Part shown: one piece after another, positions 51,611 to 60,368 of the stretch
How the letters are laid out: each line of letters starts with the position of its first letter
Numbering within the stretch: the first letter of the stretch is position 1
NCBI RefSeq assembly: GCF_006149045.1
Contig: NZ_VBSN01000028.1
Span: forward strand, 1-64,000
DNA: 64,000 nucleotides
Direction: 5' to 3'
DNA from: Dyadobacter flavalbus
GTDB taxonomy: Bacteria; Bacteroidota; Bacteroidia; Cytophagales; Spirosomataceae
Notes under the pieces: generated by a model
The model's database searches: none
The model's input: only the letters and a program-made list of their open reading frames with translations
Told to the model about the DNA's origin: nothing
Made by a program: the position numbers and the translations under genes

Positions 51611-51855
51611 AGTCAGATTATCAGATTGTCAGGGATTGAATTCTTATTGAGGGTTACGTACAATAAAGATCATCTGTTGCAGACTTTTACAAATTATCTG
51701 AATTTATAAAAAAAGATGCATTTCTAAGTTAAAGATAAATAGCATTTTAACTCTGAAATTCAAGTAACTGTAAATTCATATGCAACAAATATTTCTTCCC
51801 GCTGCGTAATGCAAGAAAACGGTTTGATTATTTACAAAAAACGTAAGTGGGAGTT

Positions 51856-52467
51856 ATGAAAAGAATTTCGCTTTTATTGGTTGTGCTGGCAGGAATCTGG
51901 TTTTCTTCATGTCAAAAGGATGGTTCCGCTGTTGATCCGGCTGTGGAATCGGTGGATTTTGAAAGTGTGGTTTCAACGGCTGCCAGGTATTCGGTTTCTA
52001 CGGATTCTGTAACTGCGGGAAAATGCAAGGGAAAACTTACCGAAGTGGCAACGGCTGATTTGCCGGCTGCGGTTACAAGTTACATTACAGCTACTTACGC
52101 AGGTTCTGAAATCAAATATGCTGCAAAAGACCAGTCCGGAAAAATCATTGTGGCCCTTACTCTGGCTGACGGAACGGCAAAAGGATTGTTGTTCAACGCG
52201 GACGGAACATTCCAGGAAGAGCTGAAACAACATGCGCACAAGGCAAGTCTGACCAAAATTGACGTAAGTGCGCTTCCGGCAGCAATCACTGCTTACATTA
52301 CCGCCAATTATGCCGGCTCGACAGTTTCGGCTGCCGCCACGAATGCGGACGGCGCTTATTTTGTAGCAATTACAGCTGATAACGTTATTAAAGTGCTGCT
52401 TTTCAATGCAGACGGAACTTTCAGCAAGGAGCTGGAAAAGTCCGGGAAAAGGCATAAGAAGCACTGA
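51856..52467 (+). CDS. PepSY-like lipoprotein with two internal repeats
   Basis: 203 residues, lipoprotein signal MKRISLLLVVLAGIWFSSC (Cys19). The mature part holds two repeats of about 62 residues: (1) TEVATADLPAAVTSYITATY...GLLFNADGTFQEEL and (2) TKIDVSALPAAITAYITANY...VLLFNADGTFSKEL, each of the PepSY-like/BLIP-like type common in Bacteroidota. Ends in a basic KSGKRHKKH tail. ATG 51856 has GGGAG 4-8 nt upstream; the GTG at 51847 is less likely. Probably periplasmic; may bind peptide or calcium, but role unknown. Confidence 0.78.
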   Translation: MKRISLLLVVLAGIWFSSCQKDGSAVDPAVESVDFESVVSTAARYSVSTDSVTAGKCKGKLTEVATADLPAAVTSYITATYAGSEIKYAAKDQSGKIIVALTLADGTAKGLLFNADGTFQEELKQHAHKASLTKIDVSALPAAITAYITANYAGSTVSAAATNADGAYFVAITADNVIKVLLFNADGTFSKELEKSGKRHKKH

Positions 52468-52521
52468 GAATTTTTGTTAGGGGTGAGTTGGAATACGGCA
52501 CTGGACTTTCCGGTTCCGTAT

Positions 52522-52998
52522 TTATTTTTTCAAAGGGAACATTTCCAGCGCAGAGGAATTTTTTATTTCACCCATCACAAACAAACTGTGCGTGCTGCCG
52601 ATGTTTTCCAGAGAACCCAGTTTTTGCATCAAAAATTGCTGATATTGACTCATGTCGTCCACGACAACTTTCAGCAGAAAATCATAATCCCCTGAAATAT
52701 TGAAACATTCCATGACTTCCGGCATGGCGATAACCGCTTTTACAAACTTTTCGCCCATGACTTTCGAATGTTCCTTCAATGCAATGTTGCAGAAGGCCAT
52801 GAGCTTGCGGCCGATTTTTTCACGGTCTACAAGTGCGACGTATTTCTTGATAACACCTTCTTTTTCAAGCCGCCTTACTCTTTCATAAACCGGCGTATAG
52901 GAAAGATTTAACTTTTCTGACAGTTCCCGTGTTTTTAAAGTTGCATCCTGTTGCAGGAAATGCAGGATTTTCGCATCGGTTTCATCCAGATTGTACAT
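52522..52998 (-). CDS. Lrp/AsnC-family transcriptional regulator
   Basis: 158 residues (165 from ATG 53019). The N-terminal winged helix-turn-helix reads LDETDAKILHFLQQDATLKT, RELSEKLNLSYTPVYERVRR. The C-terminal RAM domain follows, with SGDYDFLLKVVVDDMSQYQQ. Such octameric regulators sense amino acids. It is divergent from metH, which begins 190 nt away, so control of metH by methionine or another amino acid is possible but not shown. Confidence 0.88.
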   Translation of the reverse strand: MYNLDETDAKILHFLQQDATLKTRELSEKLNLSYTPVYERVRRLEKEGVIKKYVALVDREKIGRKLMAFCNIALKEHSKVMGEKFVKAVIAMPEVMECFNISGDYDFLLKVVVDDMSQYQQFLMQKLGSLENIGSTHSLFVMGEIKNSSALEMFPLKK

Positions 52999-53121
52999 AG
53001 ATAGAATATCTTTATTCACTTTTTGAAAGAGCCGAATATAGATAACTTATTTGTGTAAGTAAATTCTGGCAGACTATTAATCTGAATTTTTTCATTTTAT
53101 AAAACAAAACATCTATTGCGC

Positions 53122-53129
53122 TAAATTTG
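53122..53129 (+). promoter_or_regulatory. Possible -7 box of metH
   Basis: TAAATTTG (53122-53129) matches TAnnTTTG, 60 nt before the metH start. The expected -33 region is AT-rich without a clear TTTG. No riboswitch core is seen in this leader. Confidence 0.42.
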
Positions 53130-53189
53130 TATGCTTGTATGAACCCACAGTTTTCCAAACATTTAGTAATCACACAAAAACATTAAAAT

Positions 53190-56100
53190 ATGATAGCAAC
53201 GCAAAAGGCAGATATCCGAGAAATTCTCAAAAACCGTATTCTGGTACTTGACGGCGCTATGGGTACCATGATCCAGCGGTACAAACTGGAAGATCATGAT
53301 TACAGAGGAGAAAGGTTCAGTGACTGGCCACAGGATGTAAAAGGCAATAATGATTTGCTTTCGCTGACACGGCCGGACATTATCAAAGAAATACATGCGG
53401 CTTATTTTGAAGCGGGAGCGGATATTGCCGAAACCAATACTTTTTCAGGAACAACGATTGCCATGGCGGATTACGGCATGGAAGAAATTGTTTATGAGTT
53501 GAATTTTGAATCTGCCCGGCTGGCCCGAGAAGTTGCGGACGAATTTACCGAGCGCGAACCGGAAAAGCCCCGCTTCGTTGCAGGTTCCATCGGGCCGACA
53601 AACAGAACGGCTTCTTTGTCGCCGGACGTAAACAATCCCGGCTACCGCGCCATCAGTTTTGATCAGTTGGTAGAAGCATATTATGAACAGATTAAAGGCT
53701 TGACCGACGGCGGTGTTGATTTGCTGCTTGTTGAAACGATATTTGATACGCTGAATGCAAAGGCGGCGCTTTTTGCGATTGATCAGTTCTTTACAGACGC
53801 CAGAAATGGAAAAGTAGCGCATTTGCCTTCCTGGAAAGCAGCACCGGGGGAAGCATTGCCGGTAATGATTTCGGGTACGATTACTGATGCATCCGGAAGA
53901 ACTTTATCCGGCCAGACAACCGAAGCTTTTCTCACCTCAGTTTCACATTTGCCGTTATTGTCTGTCGGACTGAACTGCGCGTTGGGTGCGGACCTGATGC
54001 GGCCTTATGTCCAGATTCTTGCCAAAGAAGCACCGTTTTATACTTCTGCTCACCCGAATGCAGGTTTGCCGAATGAAATGGGTGAATACGACGAGTCGCC
54101 TGAACAAATGGGTGAAGTCATTGACGGGTTTCTCAAAGATAATCTGGTGAATATCATCGGCGGCTGCTGCGGAACTACGCCGGCCCATATCCGTGTCATT
54201 GCTGATCTTGCCAAAAAGCATCGTCCGAGAACGTTGCCTGCTGCGGATACAGTCATGAAGTTATCGGGTCTGGAACCCGTTAAAATCAATCAGCTGACGA
54301 ATTTTGTCAATATCGGTGAACGCTGCAATGTGACCGGTTCCAAAAAGTTTGCCCGTCTGATCCGTGAAGGCAAGTATGACGAAGCATTAAGTATTGCGCG
54401 CGAACAGGTTGAAAGCGGCGCACAGGTTATTGATATCAACCTCGACGAAGGAATGATCGACGGCGTGGAGGCGATGAAAACATTTGTGAACCTGATTGTT
54501 TCGGAACCGGATATTTCAAAAGTTCCGCTCATGATCGATTCTTCCAAATGGGAAGTGATTGAATCCGGGCTGAAATGCGTGCAGGGAAAATCCATTGTAA
54601 ATTCCATTTCTTTAAAAGAAGGAGAGGAGAAATTCAAAGAATCCGCCCGGACTGTACTGCGCTATGGCGCGGCTGCGGTTGTCATGGCTTTTGACGAACA
54701 GGGCCAGGCGGATAACTTCGAGCGCCGTATTGAAATCTGTTCAAGAGCATACCGTATTCTGGTGGATGAAGTCGGTTTTCCGGCAGAGGACATCATTTTT
54801 GACCCGAACATTCTGACCGTGGCGACGGGAATGGAAGAACATAACAATTATGCGGTGGACTTCATTAATGCCGTGCGCTGGATCAAGGAAAACCTGCCGC
54901 ATGCCAAAGTTTCAGGCGGCGTTTCCAATGTTTCTTTCAGTTTCCGCGGCAATGAACCCGTTCGTGAAGCAATCCATACGGCATTTTTGTACCATGCGAT
55001 CCGTGCAGGAATGGATATGGGCATTGTGAATGCCGCGCAGATCGGGATTTATGACGAAATACCGAAAGATGTACTGGAACTCGTTGAGGATGTACTGCTG
55101 AACCGCCGTCCGGATGCAACCGAACGATTGGTTACTTATGCCGAAACGGTTAAAGATAAAGGAAAAACACAAAGCGGCCCGGATCTTTCCTGGCGGCAGC
55201 TGCCGATTACGGAGCGTATTTCACACGCGCTTGTAAAAGGGATTTCGGATTATATCGATGAAGATACTGAAGAATGCAGAAAACTTTTCAGCAGACCTCT
55301 GGAAGTAATTGAAGGTCCTTTAATGGACGGCATGAGCATTGTCGGCGACTTGTTCGGAGAAGGAAAAATGTTTCTTCCGCAAGTGGTAAAATCGGCAAGG
55401 GTAATGAAAAAAGCCGTAGCTTATTTGCAGCCGTTCATTGAAGCGGAAAAGAGCGAAGGAAACAATTCCGCAGGTAAAATTCTGCTTGCGACCGTAAAAG
55501 GCGATGTGCACGATATTGGAAAGAACATTGTAGGCGTGGTGCTGGGCTGTAACAATTACGAAATTATTGATCTCGGCGTTATGGTTCCGACGGATAAAAT
55601 CCTGGCCGCTGCCATTGAGCATAACGTTGATATTATCGGATTGTCCGGACTGATAACGCCTTCACTCGACGAAATGGTGGGTGTTGCCAAGGAAATGGAG
55701 CGCCGGAACCTGAAAATGCCGCTGCTGATCGGCGGGGCGACAACTTCGCGCATTCATACGGCGGTAAAAATTGACCCGAATTACTCCGGTGCCGTTATCC
55801 ACGTGCTGGATGCGTCGCGTTCGGTGCCTGTTGCGGGAAAATTGATCCAGAACGAGCAAAGTCAGGCGGAAGTATTGTCGGATATAAAGGCGGAATATGC
55901 CAAACTCCGTGAAGACCATGCCAAAAGAGGCGGGGAAAAAGCGCACATTTCGATTGCAAATGCACGTGAAAACAAGGCTAAAATAGACTGGACAAACTTT
56001 GAAGCCAAAAAACCGCAGTTTCTGGGTACAAGGATTTATGATGATTACGATCTTGCCGATATTGCAAAATACATTGACTGGACGCCGTTTTTCCAGACCT

Positions 56101-57014
56101 GGCAGCTGCACGGAAAATACCCGAAGATATTTGAAGACAAGGTTGTAGGCGCGGAAGCCATGAGGCTTTATGAAGATGCCGCCGTGTTGCTTGGAGAGAT
56201 TATTCGGGATAAAACACTTAAAGCAAAAGCAGTGATCGGATTCTGGCCGGCAAATTCTATTCAGGATGACATTGTCTTGCACCATTTTGAGGAAGAAACA
56301 CGGGATGTGCCTTGTGAAAGACATGGCTCTCATCAGCATATCGAGTACCGGATCAGCCAGCATGGAACGGATAATCTGAATGCGGGAGAGTTGGTTGCGG
56401 ATACTTCCGCAGTTCTGCACCATTTGCGCCAGCAGAGCCAGAAAGCATCCAATCTTGCCAATTACTGTCTGTCCGATTTCATTGCGCCGCTTGAAACCGG
56501 CAAAACGGATTATATCGGTGGCTTTGCGGTAACTGCGGGACTGGGAATTGAAGCGCTTCTGGATAAATATGAAAAAGATCATGATGACTATAACAGCATT
56601 ATGGTAAAAGCGCTGGCGGATCGTTTGGTGGAGGCACTTGCAGAATTGATGCACGAACGTGTCAGAAAGGAATTGTGGGGCTATGCGAGAAATGAGGAGC
56701 TTTCCAATGAAGAACTGATAAAAGAATCTTATACCGGCATACGTCCGGCCCCGGGTTATCCTGCTTGTCCGGACCATACCGAAAAACGCATGCTGTTCGA
56801 CTTGCTTGATGCGGAAAAGCTGGGAATTACACTGACCGAGAGTTATGCGATGTATCCGGCAAGCAGCGTAAGCGGCTGGTATTTCTCACATCCGGAAAGC
56901 CGCTATTTTCCGGTCGGAAAAATATTCAAGGATCAGGTTGAAGATTATGCACGAAGAAAAAACATGCCGCTGGAAGAAATAGAAAAGTGGCTTTCGCCCG
57001 TTTTGGGTTACTGA
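53190..57014 (+). CDS. metH: Cobalamin-dependent methionine synthase
   Basis: 1274 residues, all four modules present. Homocysteine domain (1 to about 330) with [15 protein letters not shown] and zinc cysteines in VGLNCALG and GGCCGTTP. Pterin domain (about 350-620) with [14 protein letters not shown] and [12 protein letters not shown]12 domain (about 660-900) with the cobalt ligand H774 in [10 protein letters not shown], plus IDLGVMVP and GGATTS. C-terminal AdoMet reactivation domain with [16 protein letters not shown]. Makes methionine from homocysteine using methyl-B12. Counterpart of the riboswitch-controlled metE. A strong terminator follows. Confidence 0.96.
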   Translation: MIATQKADIREILKNRILVLDGAMGTMIQRYKLEDHDYRGERFSDWPQDVKGNNDLLSLTRPDIIKEIHAAYFEAGADIAETNTFSGTTIAMADYGMEEIVYELNFESARLAREVADEFTEREPEKPRFVAGSIGPTNRTASLSPDVNNPGYRAISFDQLVEAYYEQIKGLTDGGVDLLLVETIFDTLNAKAALFAIDQFFTDARNGKVAHLPSWKAAPGEALPVMISGTITDASGRTLSGQTTEAFLTSVSHLPLLSVGLNCALGADLMRPYVQILAKEAPFYTSAHPNAGLPNEMGEYDESPEQMGEVIDGFLKDNLVNIIGGCCGTTPAHIRVIADLAKKHRPRTLPAADTVMKLSGLEPVKINQLTNFVNIGERCNVTGSKKFARLIREGKYDEALSIAREQVESGAQVIDINLDEGMIDGVEAMKTFVNLIVSEPDISKVPLMIDSSKWEVIESGLKCVQGKSIVNSISLKEGEEKFKESARTVLRYGAAAVVMAFDEQGQADNFERRIEICSRAYRILVDEVGFPAEDIIFDPNILTVATGMEEHNNYAVDFINAVRWIKENLPHAKVSGGVSNVSFSFRGNEPVREAIHTAFLYHAIRAGMDMGIVNAAQIGIYDEIPKDVLELVEDVLLNRRPDATERLVTYAETVKDKGKTQSGPDLSWRQLPITERISHALVKGISDYIDEDTEECRKLFSRPLEVIEGPLMDGMSIVGDLFGEGKMFLPQVVKSARVMKKAVAYLQPFIEAEKSEGNNSAGKILLATVKGDVHDIGKNIVGVVLGCNNYEIIDLGVMVPTDKILAAAIEHNVDIIGLSGLITPSLDEMVGVAKEMERRNLKMPLLIGGATTSRIHTAVKIDPNYSGAVIHVLDASRSVPVAGKLIQNEQSQAEVLSDIKAEYAKLREDHAKRGGEKAHISIANARENKAKIDWTNFEAKKPQFLGTRIYDDYDLADIAKYIDWTPFFQTWQLHGKYPKIFEDKVVGAEAMRLYEDAAVLLGEIIRDKTLKAKAVIGFWPANSIQDDIVLHHFEEETRDVPCERHGSHQHIEYRISQHGTDNLNAGELVADTSAVLHHLRQQSQKASNLANYCLSDFIAPLETGKTDYIGGFAVTAGLGIEALLDKYEKDHDDYNSIMVKALADRLVEALAELMHERVRKELWGYARNEELSNEELIKESYTGIRPAPGYPACPDHTEKRMLFDLLDAEKLGITLTESYAMYPASSVSGWYFSHPESRYFPVGKIFKDQVEDYARRKNMPLEEIEKWLSPVLGY

Positions 57015-57035
57015 TTTTACTGATTAAGGTTCAGT

Positions 57036-57068
57036 GGGAGGACAGGTTAGCCTGTTCTCCCTTTTTTT
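57036..57068 (+). terminator. Terminator after metH
   Basis: GGGAGGACAGG (57036-57046) pairs with CCTGTTCTCCC (57051-57061, one G-U pair) around a 4-nt loop and runs into seven T residues, 21 nt after the metH stop. Confidence 0.9.
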
Positions 57069-57217
57069 ATATGTGTCCGGTATACTATTTTAATTGATTT
57101 AAGCGTAGTAAATGGGTATAATGTGTAGTAATCAGGTATAAATACGCTATTTTCTTATGATATTAAATTGAATATTTGTAATAAAGATTTGCATATTAAT
57201 CTTGAAATTTATTAGCC

Positions 57218-57760
57218 ATGAAAAGAAATATAAGTGTATTTATTCTGTTGATCCTGCTTGCATCTTCATACAAGTACAGGACCAAAGCTACGGAAAGCAT
57301 CCAGCCGCACCTTGCAAGCCTTCAGCCGTTGCAGGAAGCGGCCGCTGCTGATCATTCATTGAATGAAGCTATTGAAAGAATGCAGCAGGCAAACCTTGAT
57401 CTCGCGCATGGAAATGATTCTCTGGCAAAAGCCTTGTGGTCCCGTAAAGATGACGTAACGATGTTTACAGGGCCTGCGGCCGGCACGCAAAAAGGCTGGG
57501 AGGCAGTAGAAGATGCTCTGAAACTTTCATCAAAGCAGATTGCAGGTGCCAATACTTACATTTCCGAGAAAATAGGCGGCAGTTCCGGTGCGGAGCAGGC
57601 TTACCTTGTACAAACGGAGCAGTACGGATTCCCGAACGGTAAAACGGTCAATTTTCAGGCAACAATTCTGTTCCAGAAAGAAGGCGGCGAATGGAAAATT
57701 ATCCACCGGCATGCCGATAAACTGGCTACGGTTAAAAAACCGGATAAAACTTCTAAATAA
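57218..57760 (+). CDS. SnoaL/DUF4440-like NTF2-fold protein, exported
   Basis: 180 residues with a short N-terminal hydrophobic segment (MKRNISVFILLILLASSYKY). The body has the NTF2-like pattern AKALWSRKDDVTMFTGPAAG, GWEAVEDALKLSS, VQTEQYGFPNGKTVNFQATI and FQKEGGEWKIIHRHADKLA, as in the SnoaL-3/DUF4440 families. Lipid or small-molecule binding or hydrolysis is possible. It is 94 nt upstream of nupC on the same strand; whether they share a transcript is unclear. Confidence 0.74.
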   Translation: MKRNISVFILLILLASSYKYRTKATESIQPHLASLQPLQEAAAADHSLNEAIERMQQANLDLAHGNDSLAKALWSRKDDVTMFTGPAAGTQKGWEAVEDALKLSSKQIAGANTYISEKIGGSSGAEQAYLVQTEQYGFPNGKTVNFQATILFQKEGGEWKIIHRHADKLATVKKPDKTSK

Positions 57761-57854
57761 TACGCCTGATCCCGTATATTTTCAACCATATGTGACTTGC
57801 AATTATTTTGTTGTTATTTTGCAGCTTTTGGGCAAAGGCGACATTTGATTATAT

Positions 57855-59093
57855 ATGGAAAGATTTACTGGACTGCTCGGTATTGTCCTGATTCTCGGCG
57901 TTGCATTCGCAATGTCAAACAACAGAAAAGCAATTAATTACAGGACGATTGGAGTAGGGCTTGCACTTCAGTTCGGCCTTGCTGTTTTTATTCTCCGTAC
58001 TGAAACGGGGCAAGCGGTCTTTCAGTGGCTGGGAGAAAAAGTACAGAAACTGCTGTCTTTTTCAGACAAAGGTGCAGATTTTGTTTTCAGCACATTGGTA
58101 CGGCCGGACCTGATGCAAAAGGCTTTCGGTCCGGGCAACGATTTCGTTTTCTTTTTCAAGGTTATTCCAACGATTATTTTTGTGGCCGTTCTGGTCAATA
58201 TGCTTTACCATTTGGGCATCATGCAGCGCGTAGTCAGTATTATTGCGCGCGGTGTTTACTGGTTAATGGGTGTGAGCGGCGCGGAAGCACTTTCCAATGT
58301 GGCAAGTACTTTTGTAGGACAGGTGGAGGCGCAGATCATGATCAAGCCGTACCTGAAAAATATGACCAATTCCGAGCTGATGGCTTCGATGACGGGCAGT
58401 TTTGCATGCATTGCCGGCGGCGTAATGGCGGTTTATATTTCGCTCGGCGTTCCTGCGCCCTATCTTATAGCGGCAAGCCTGATGGCCGCTCCCGGCGCAC
58501 TCGTAATTTCAAAAATCGTATTTCCGGAAACGGAGCAGTCCAACACAAAAGGCGCAGTAAAGCTGGAAATCCAGAAGACGCATGCCAATTTGCTGGATGC
58601 CATTGCAGCAGGAGCCGGTGAAGGCCTGAAAGTAGGCTTCAACGTTATTGCCATGCTGATCGGCTTTATCGCGCTTGTTGCGCTTTTTGACTATCTGCTT
58701 GGTTACATTGGCGGTTTGTTTTCTTTTCCTCAACTGAGTTTCAACTTCATTCTTGGCAAATTCTTTTCCGTGTTCGCATGGGCAATGGGCGTTCCGGGCA
58801 AGGACATTGAAGCAGCCGGTTCCTTGATGGGTACCAAAATGGTTATCAATGAATTTGTAGCTTATCTGGAACTTGTAAAACTGAAAGATACGCTGGATCA
58901 TAAAACGATAGTAATCACCAGTTTTGCATTATGCGGATTTGCCAATTTCAGCTCCATTGCCATTCAGGTCGGTGGTATCGGTGAACTGGCTCCGTCGCGC
59001 CGTGCCGATCTTGCCCGCCTGGGATTCAAGGCGCTGATATGCGGAACGCTGGCTTCTTACATGTCTGCAACGCTGGCCGGATTGCTTCTGTGA
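57855..59093 (+). CDS. NupC-family concentrative nucleoside transporter
   Basis: 412 residues of the CNT family, importing nucleosides with Na+ or H+. Family segments include GQVEAQIMIKPYLKNMTNSE, GVMAVYISLGVPAPYLIAAS, MVINEFVAYLEL and ITSFALCGFANFSSIAIQVG-GIGELAPSRR. About ten membrane spans and two re-entrant hairpins are expected. Substrate specificity is not predictable. Confidence 0.92.
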   Translation: MERFTGLLGIVLILGVAFAMSNNRKAINYRTIGVGLALQFGLAVFILRTETGQAVFQWLGEKVQKLLSFSDKGADFVFSTLVRPDLMQKAFGPGNDFVFFFKVIPTIIFVAVLVNMLYHLGIMQRVVSIIARGVYWLMGVSGAEALSNVASTFVGQVEAQIMIKPYLKNMTNSELMASMTGSFACIAGGVMAVYISLGVPAPYLIAASLMAAPGALVISKIVFPETEQSNTKGAVKLEIQKTHANLLDAIAAGAGEGLKVGFNVIAMLIGFIALVALFDYLLGYIGGLFSFPQLSFNFILGKFFSVFAWAMGVPGKDIEAAGSLMGTKMVINEFVAYLELVKLKDTLDHKTIVITSFALCGFANFSSIAIQVGGIGELAPSRRADLARLGFKALICGTLASYMSATLAGLLL

Positions 59094-59178
59094 AATAATA
59101 AAAGGCTGTTACTTTGGCATGAATATTTGTGTCTTATTGGTATACTGCAAGGTATGACAAGCAAGATCAGAACTATTT

Positions 59179-60102
59179 ATGAAAAACGTAAAACTGTATT
59201 TTTCTGTTTTAAAGGAGAGCTTCAGTGAATTTATGAATGACAACGGGCTGAAATTAAGTGCAGCCCTTTCATATTATACCATTTTTTCACTTGCTCCCAT
59301 GTTGCTGGTCATCATTTCGGTGTTCAGCATTTTTTTTGGCAGAGATGCGATTCAGGGTGAATTGTTCGGGCAAATCAGAGGTTTGGTCGGATCGAGTGCT
59401 GCACTGCAGTTGCAGGAAATTCTAAAAAATGCCGAACTCTCAAACAAGTCTGGCATTGCAGCGGCACTGGGTATCGGAACGTTGCTCATTGGTGCCACCG
59501 GGGTTTTTGCCGAAATGCAGGATTCCATCAATTTTATTTGGGCCATCAAATCAAAACCGAAAAAAGGCTGGCTGCAGTATCTTAAAAACCGCCTGATTTC
59601 CTTTTCACTGATCCTTACACTTGGCTTTTTACTTGTTGTTTCGCTTGGCGCAAGTGCGTTGGTCGATGTGCTTAGCAACCGGCTCGAACGTTATTTTTCC
59701 GAGGCTTCGGTCATTATCTTTTACTTCGTTAATCTTGGCCTTGTACTGACTATTATCACTGCTTTGTTCACAGTCATTTTCAAAGTACTGCCGGACGGGG
59801 AACTACGCTGGAAAGAATGCATGATCGGCGCGGGATTTACAGCTATATTGTTTCTCATCGGAAAATTTGCAATCAGCTTTTACCTTGGCAAATCCGATCT
59901 CGGGGCTACTTACGGAACTTCTGCATCGATTGTCATTCTGCTGACATGGATTTATTATTCATCCATTATCCTGTATTTCGGGGCTGAGTTTACAAAAGTT
60001 TATGCCAAGCTGGATGGCGTAGGCATTATGCCCAACAAGCATGCAGTCGTTATCATAAGAAAGGAAATTGACGAAAAAACCGGAAAGCTGATAACGGATT
60101 GA
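59179..60102 (+). CDS. YihY/BrkB-family inner-membrane protein
   Basis: 307 residues with six hydrophobic helices. The N-terminal LSAALSYYTIFSLAPMLLVI, the SGIAAALGIGTLLIGATGVF segment and GATYGTSASIVILLTWIYYS are the conserved blocks of the YihY (formerly 'ribonuclease BN') family. Function unclear; homologues are linked to envelope or lipid homeostasis. A cytoplasmic C-terminal tail follows. Convergent with sppA across a repeat/terminator region. Confidence 0.9.
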   Translation: MKNVKLYFSVLKESFSEFMNDNGLKLSAALSYYTIFSLAPMLLVIISVFSIFFGRDAIQGELFGQIRGLVGSSAALQLQEILKNAELSNKSGIAAALGIGTLLIGATGVFAEMQDSINFIWAIKSKPKKGWLQYLKNRLISFSLILTLGFLLVVSLGASALVDVLSNRLERYFSEASVIIFYFVNLGLVLTIITALFTVIFKVLPDGELRWKECMIGAGFTAILFLIGKFAISFYLGKSDLGATYGTSASIVILLTWIYYSSIILYFGAEFTKVYAKLDGVGIMPNKHAVVIIRKEIDEKTGKLITD

Positions 60103-60155
60103 TGTTAGCTGTTAGCTGCTAGCTATTAGCCATTAGCCATTAGCTATTGGCGTTT
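60103..60155. repeat. Heptad-type dispersed repeat, copy 4
   Basis: Directly after the yihY stop: GTTAGCTGTTAGCTGCTAGC then TATTAGCCATTAGCCATTAG, a run of 7-mers AGCTGTT/AGCTATT/AGCCATT. It faces an oppositely oriented copy at 60330-60368, forming an inverted pair around the terminator. Confidence 0.78.
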
Positions 60156-60210
60156 AGGACTTGTTTTTTCTGCTTTCACAATGATATTTTAAAATATTTG
60201 TAATAGAAAT

Positions 60211-60257
60211 AAAAAGAGCCGGATTGCCTTTCTACAAAGGTTAATCCGGCTCTTTTT
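60211..60257. terminator. Bidirectional terminator between yihY and sppA
   Basis: AAAAAGAGCCGGATT (60211-60225) and AATCCGGCTCTTTTT (60243-60257) pair perfectly, with an inner CCTTT/AAAGG helix. A runs at 60211-60215 and T runs at 60253-60257 let it stop transcripts from both convergent genes. Confidence 0.88.
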
Positions 60258-60329
60258 ATGTAATAGCTAATTGTAAATTGTCCTTATTAAGCGTTTTTAC
60301 AAGCTTCTCAATAAACATAATTACTATTT

Positions 60330-60368
60330 AAAAGCCAAAAGCTAACGGCTAATAGCTAAAAGCTAATC
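60330..60368. repeat. Heptad-type dispersed repeat, copy 5 (reverse orientation)
   Basis: TTTAAAAGCCAAAAGCTAAC then GGCTAATAGCTAAAAGCTAA immediately before the sppA stop codon. It is the reverse-oriented partner of the copy at 60103-60155. Confidence 0.75.

Noticed and set aside
55662..56777. 371-codon minus-strand ORF opposite metH
   Set aside because: Shadow ORF with His/Phe/Arg-rich composition typical of antisense reading.
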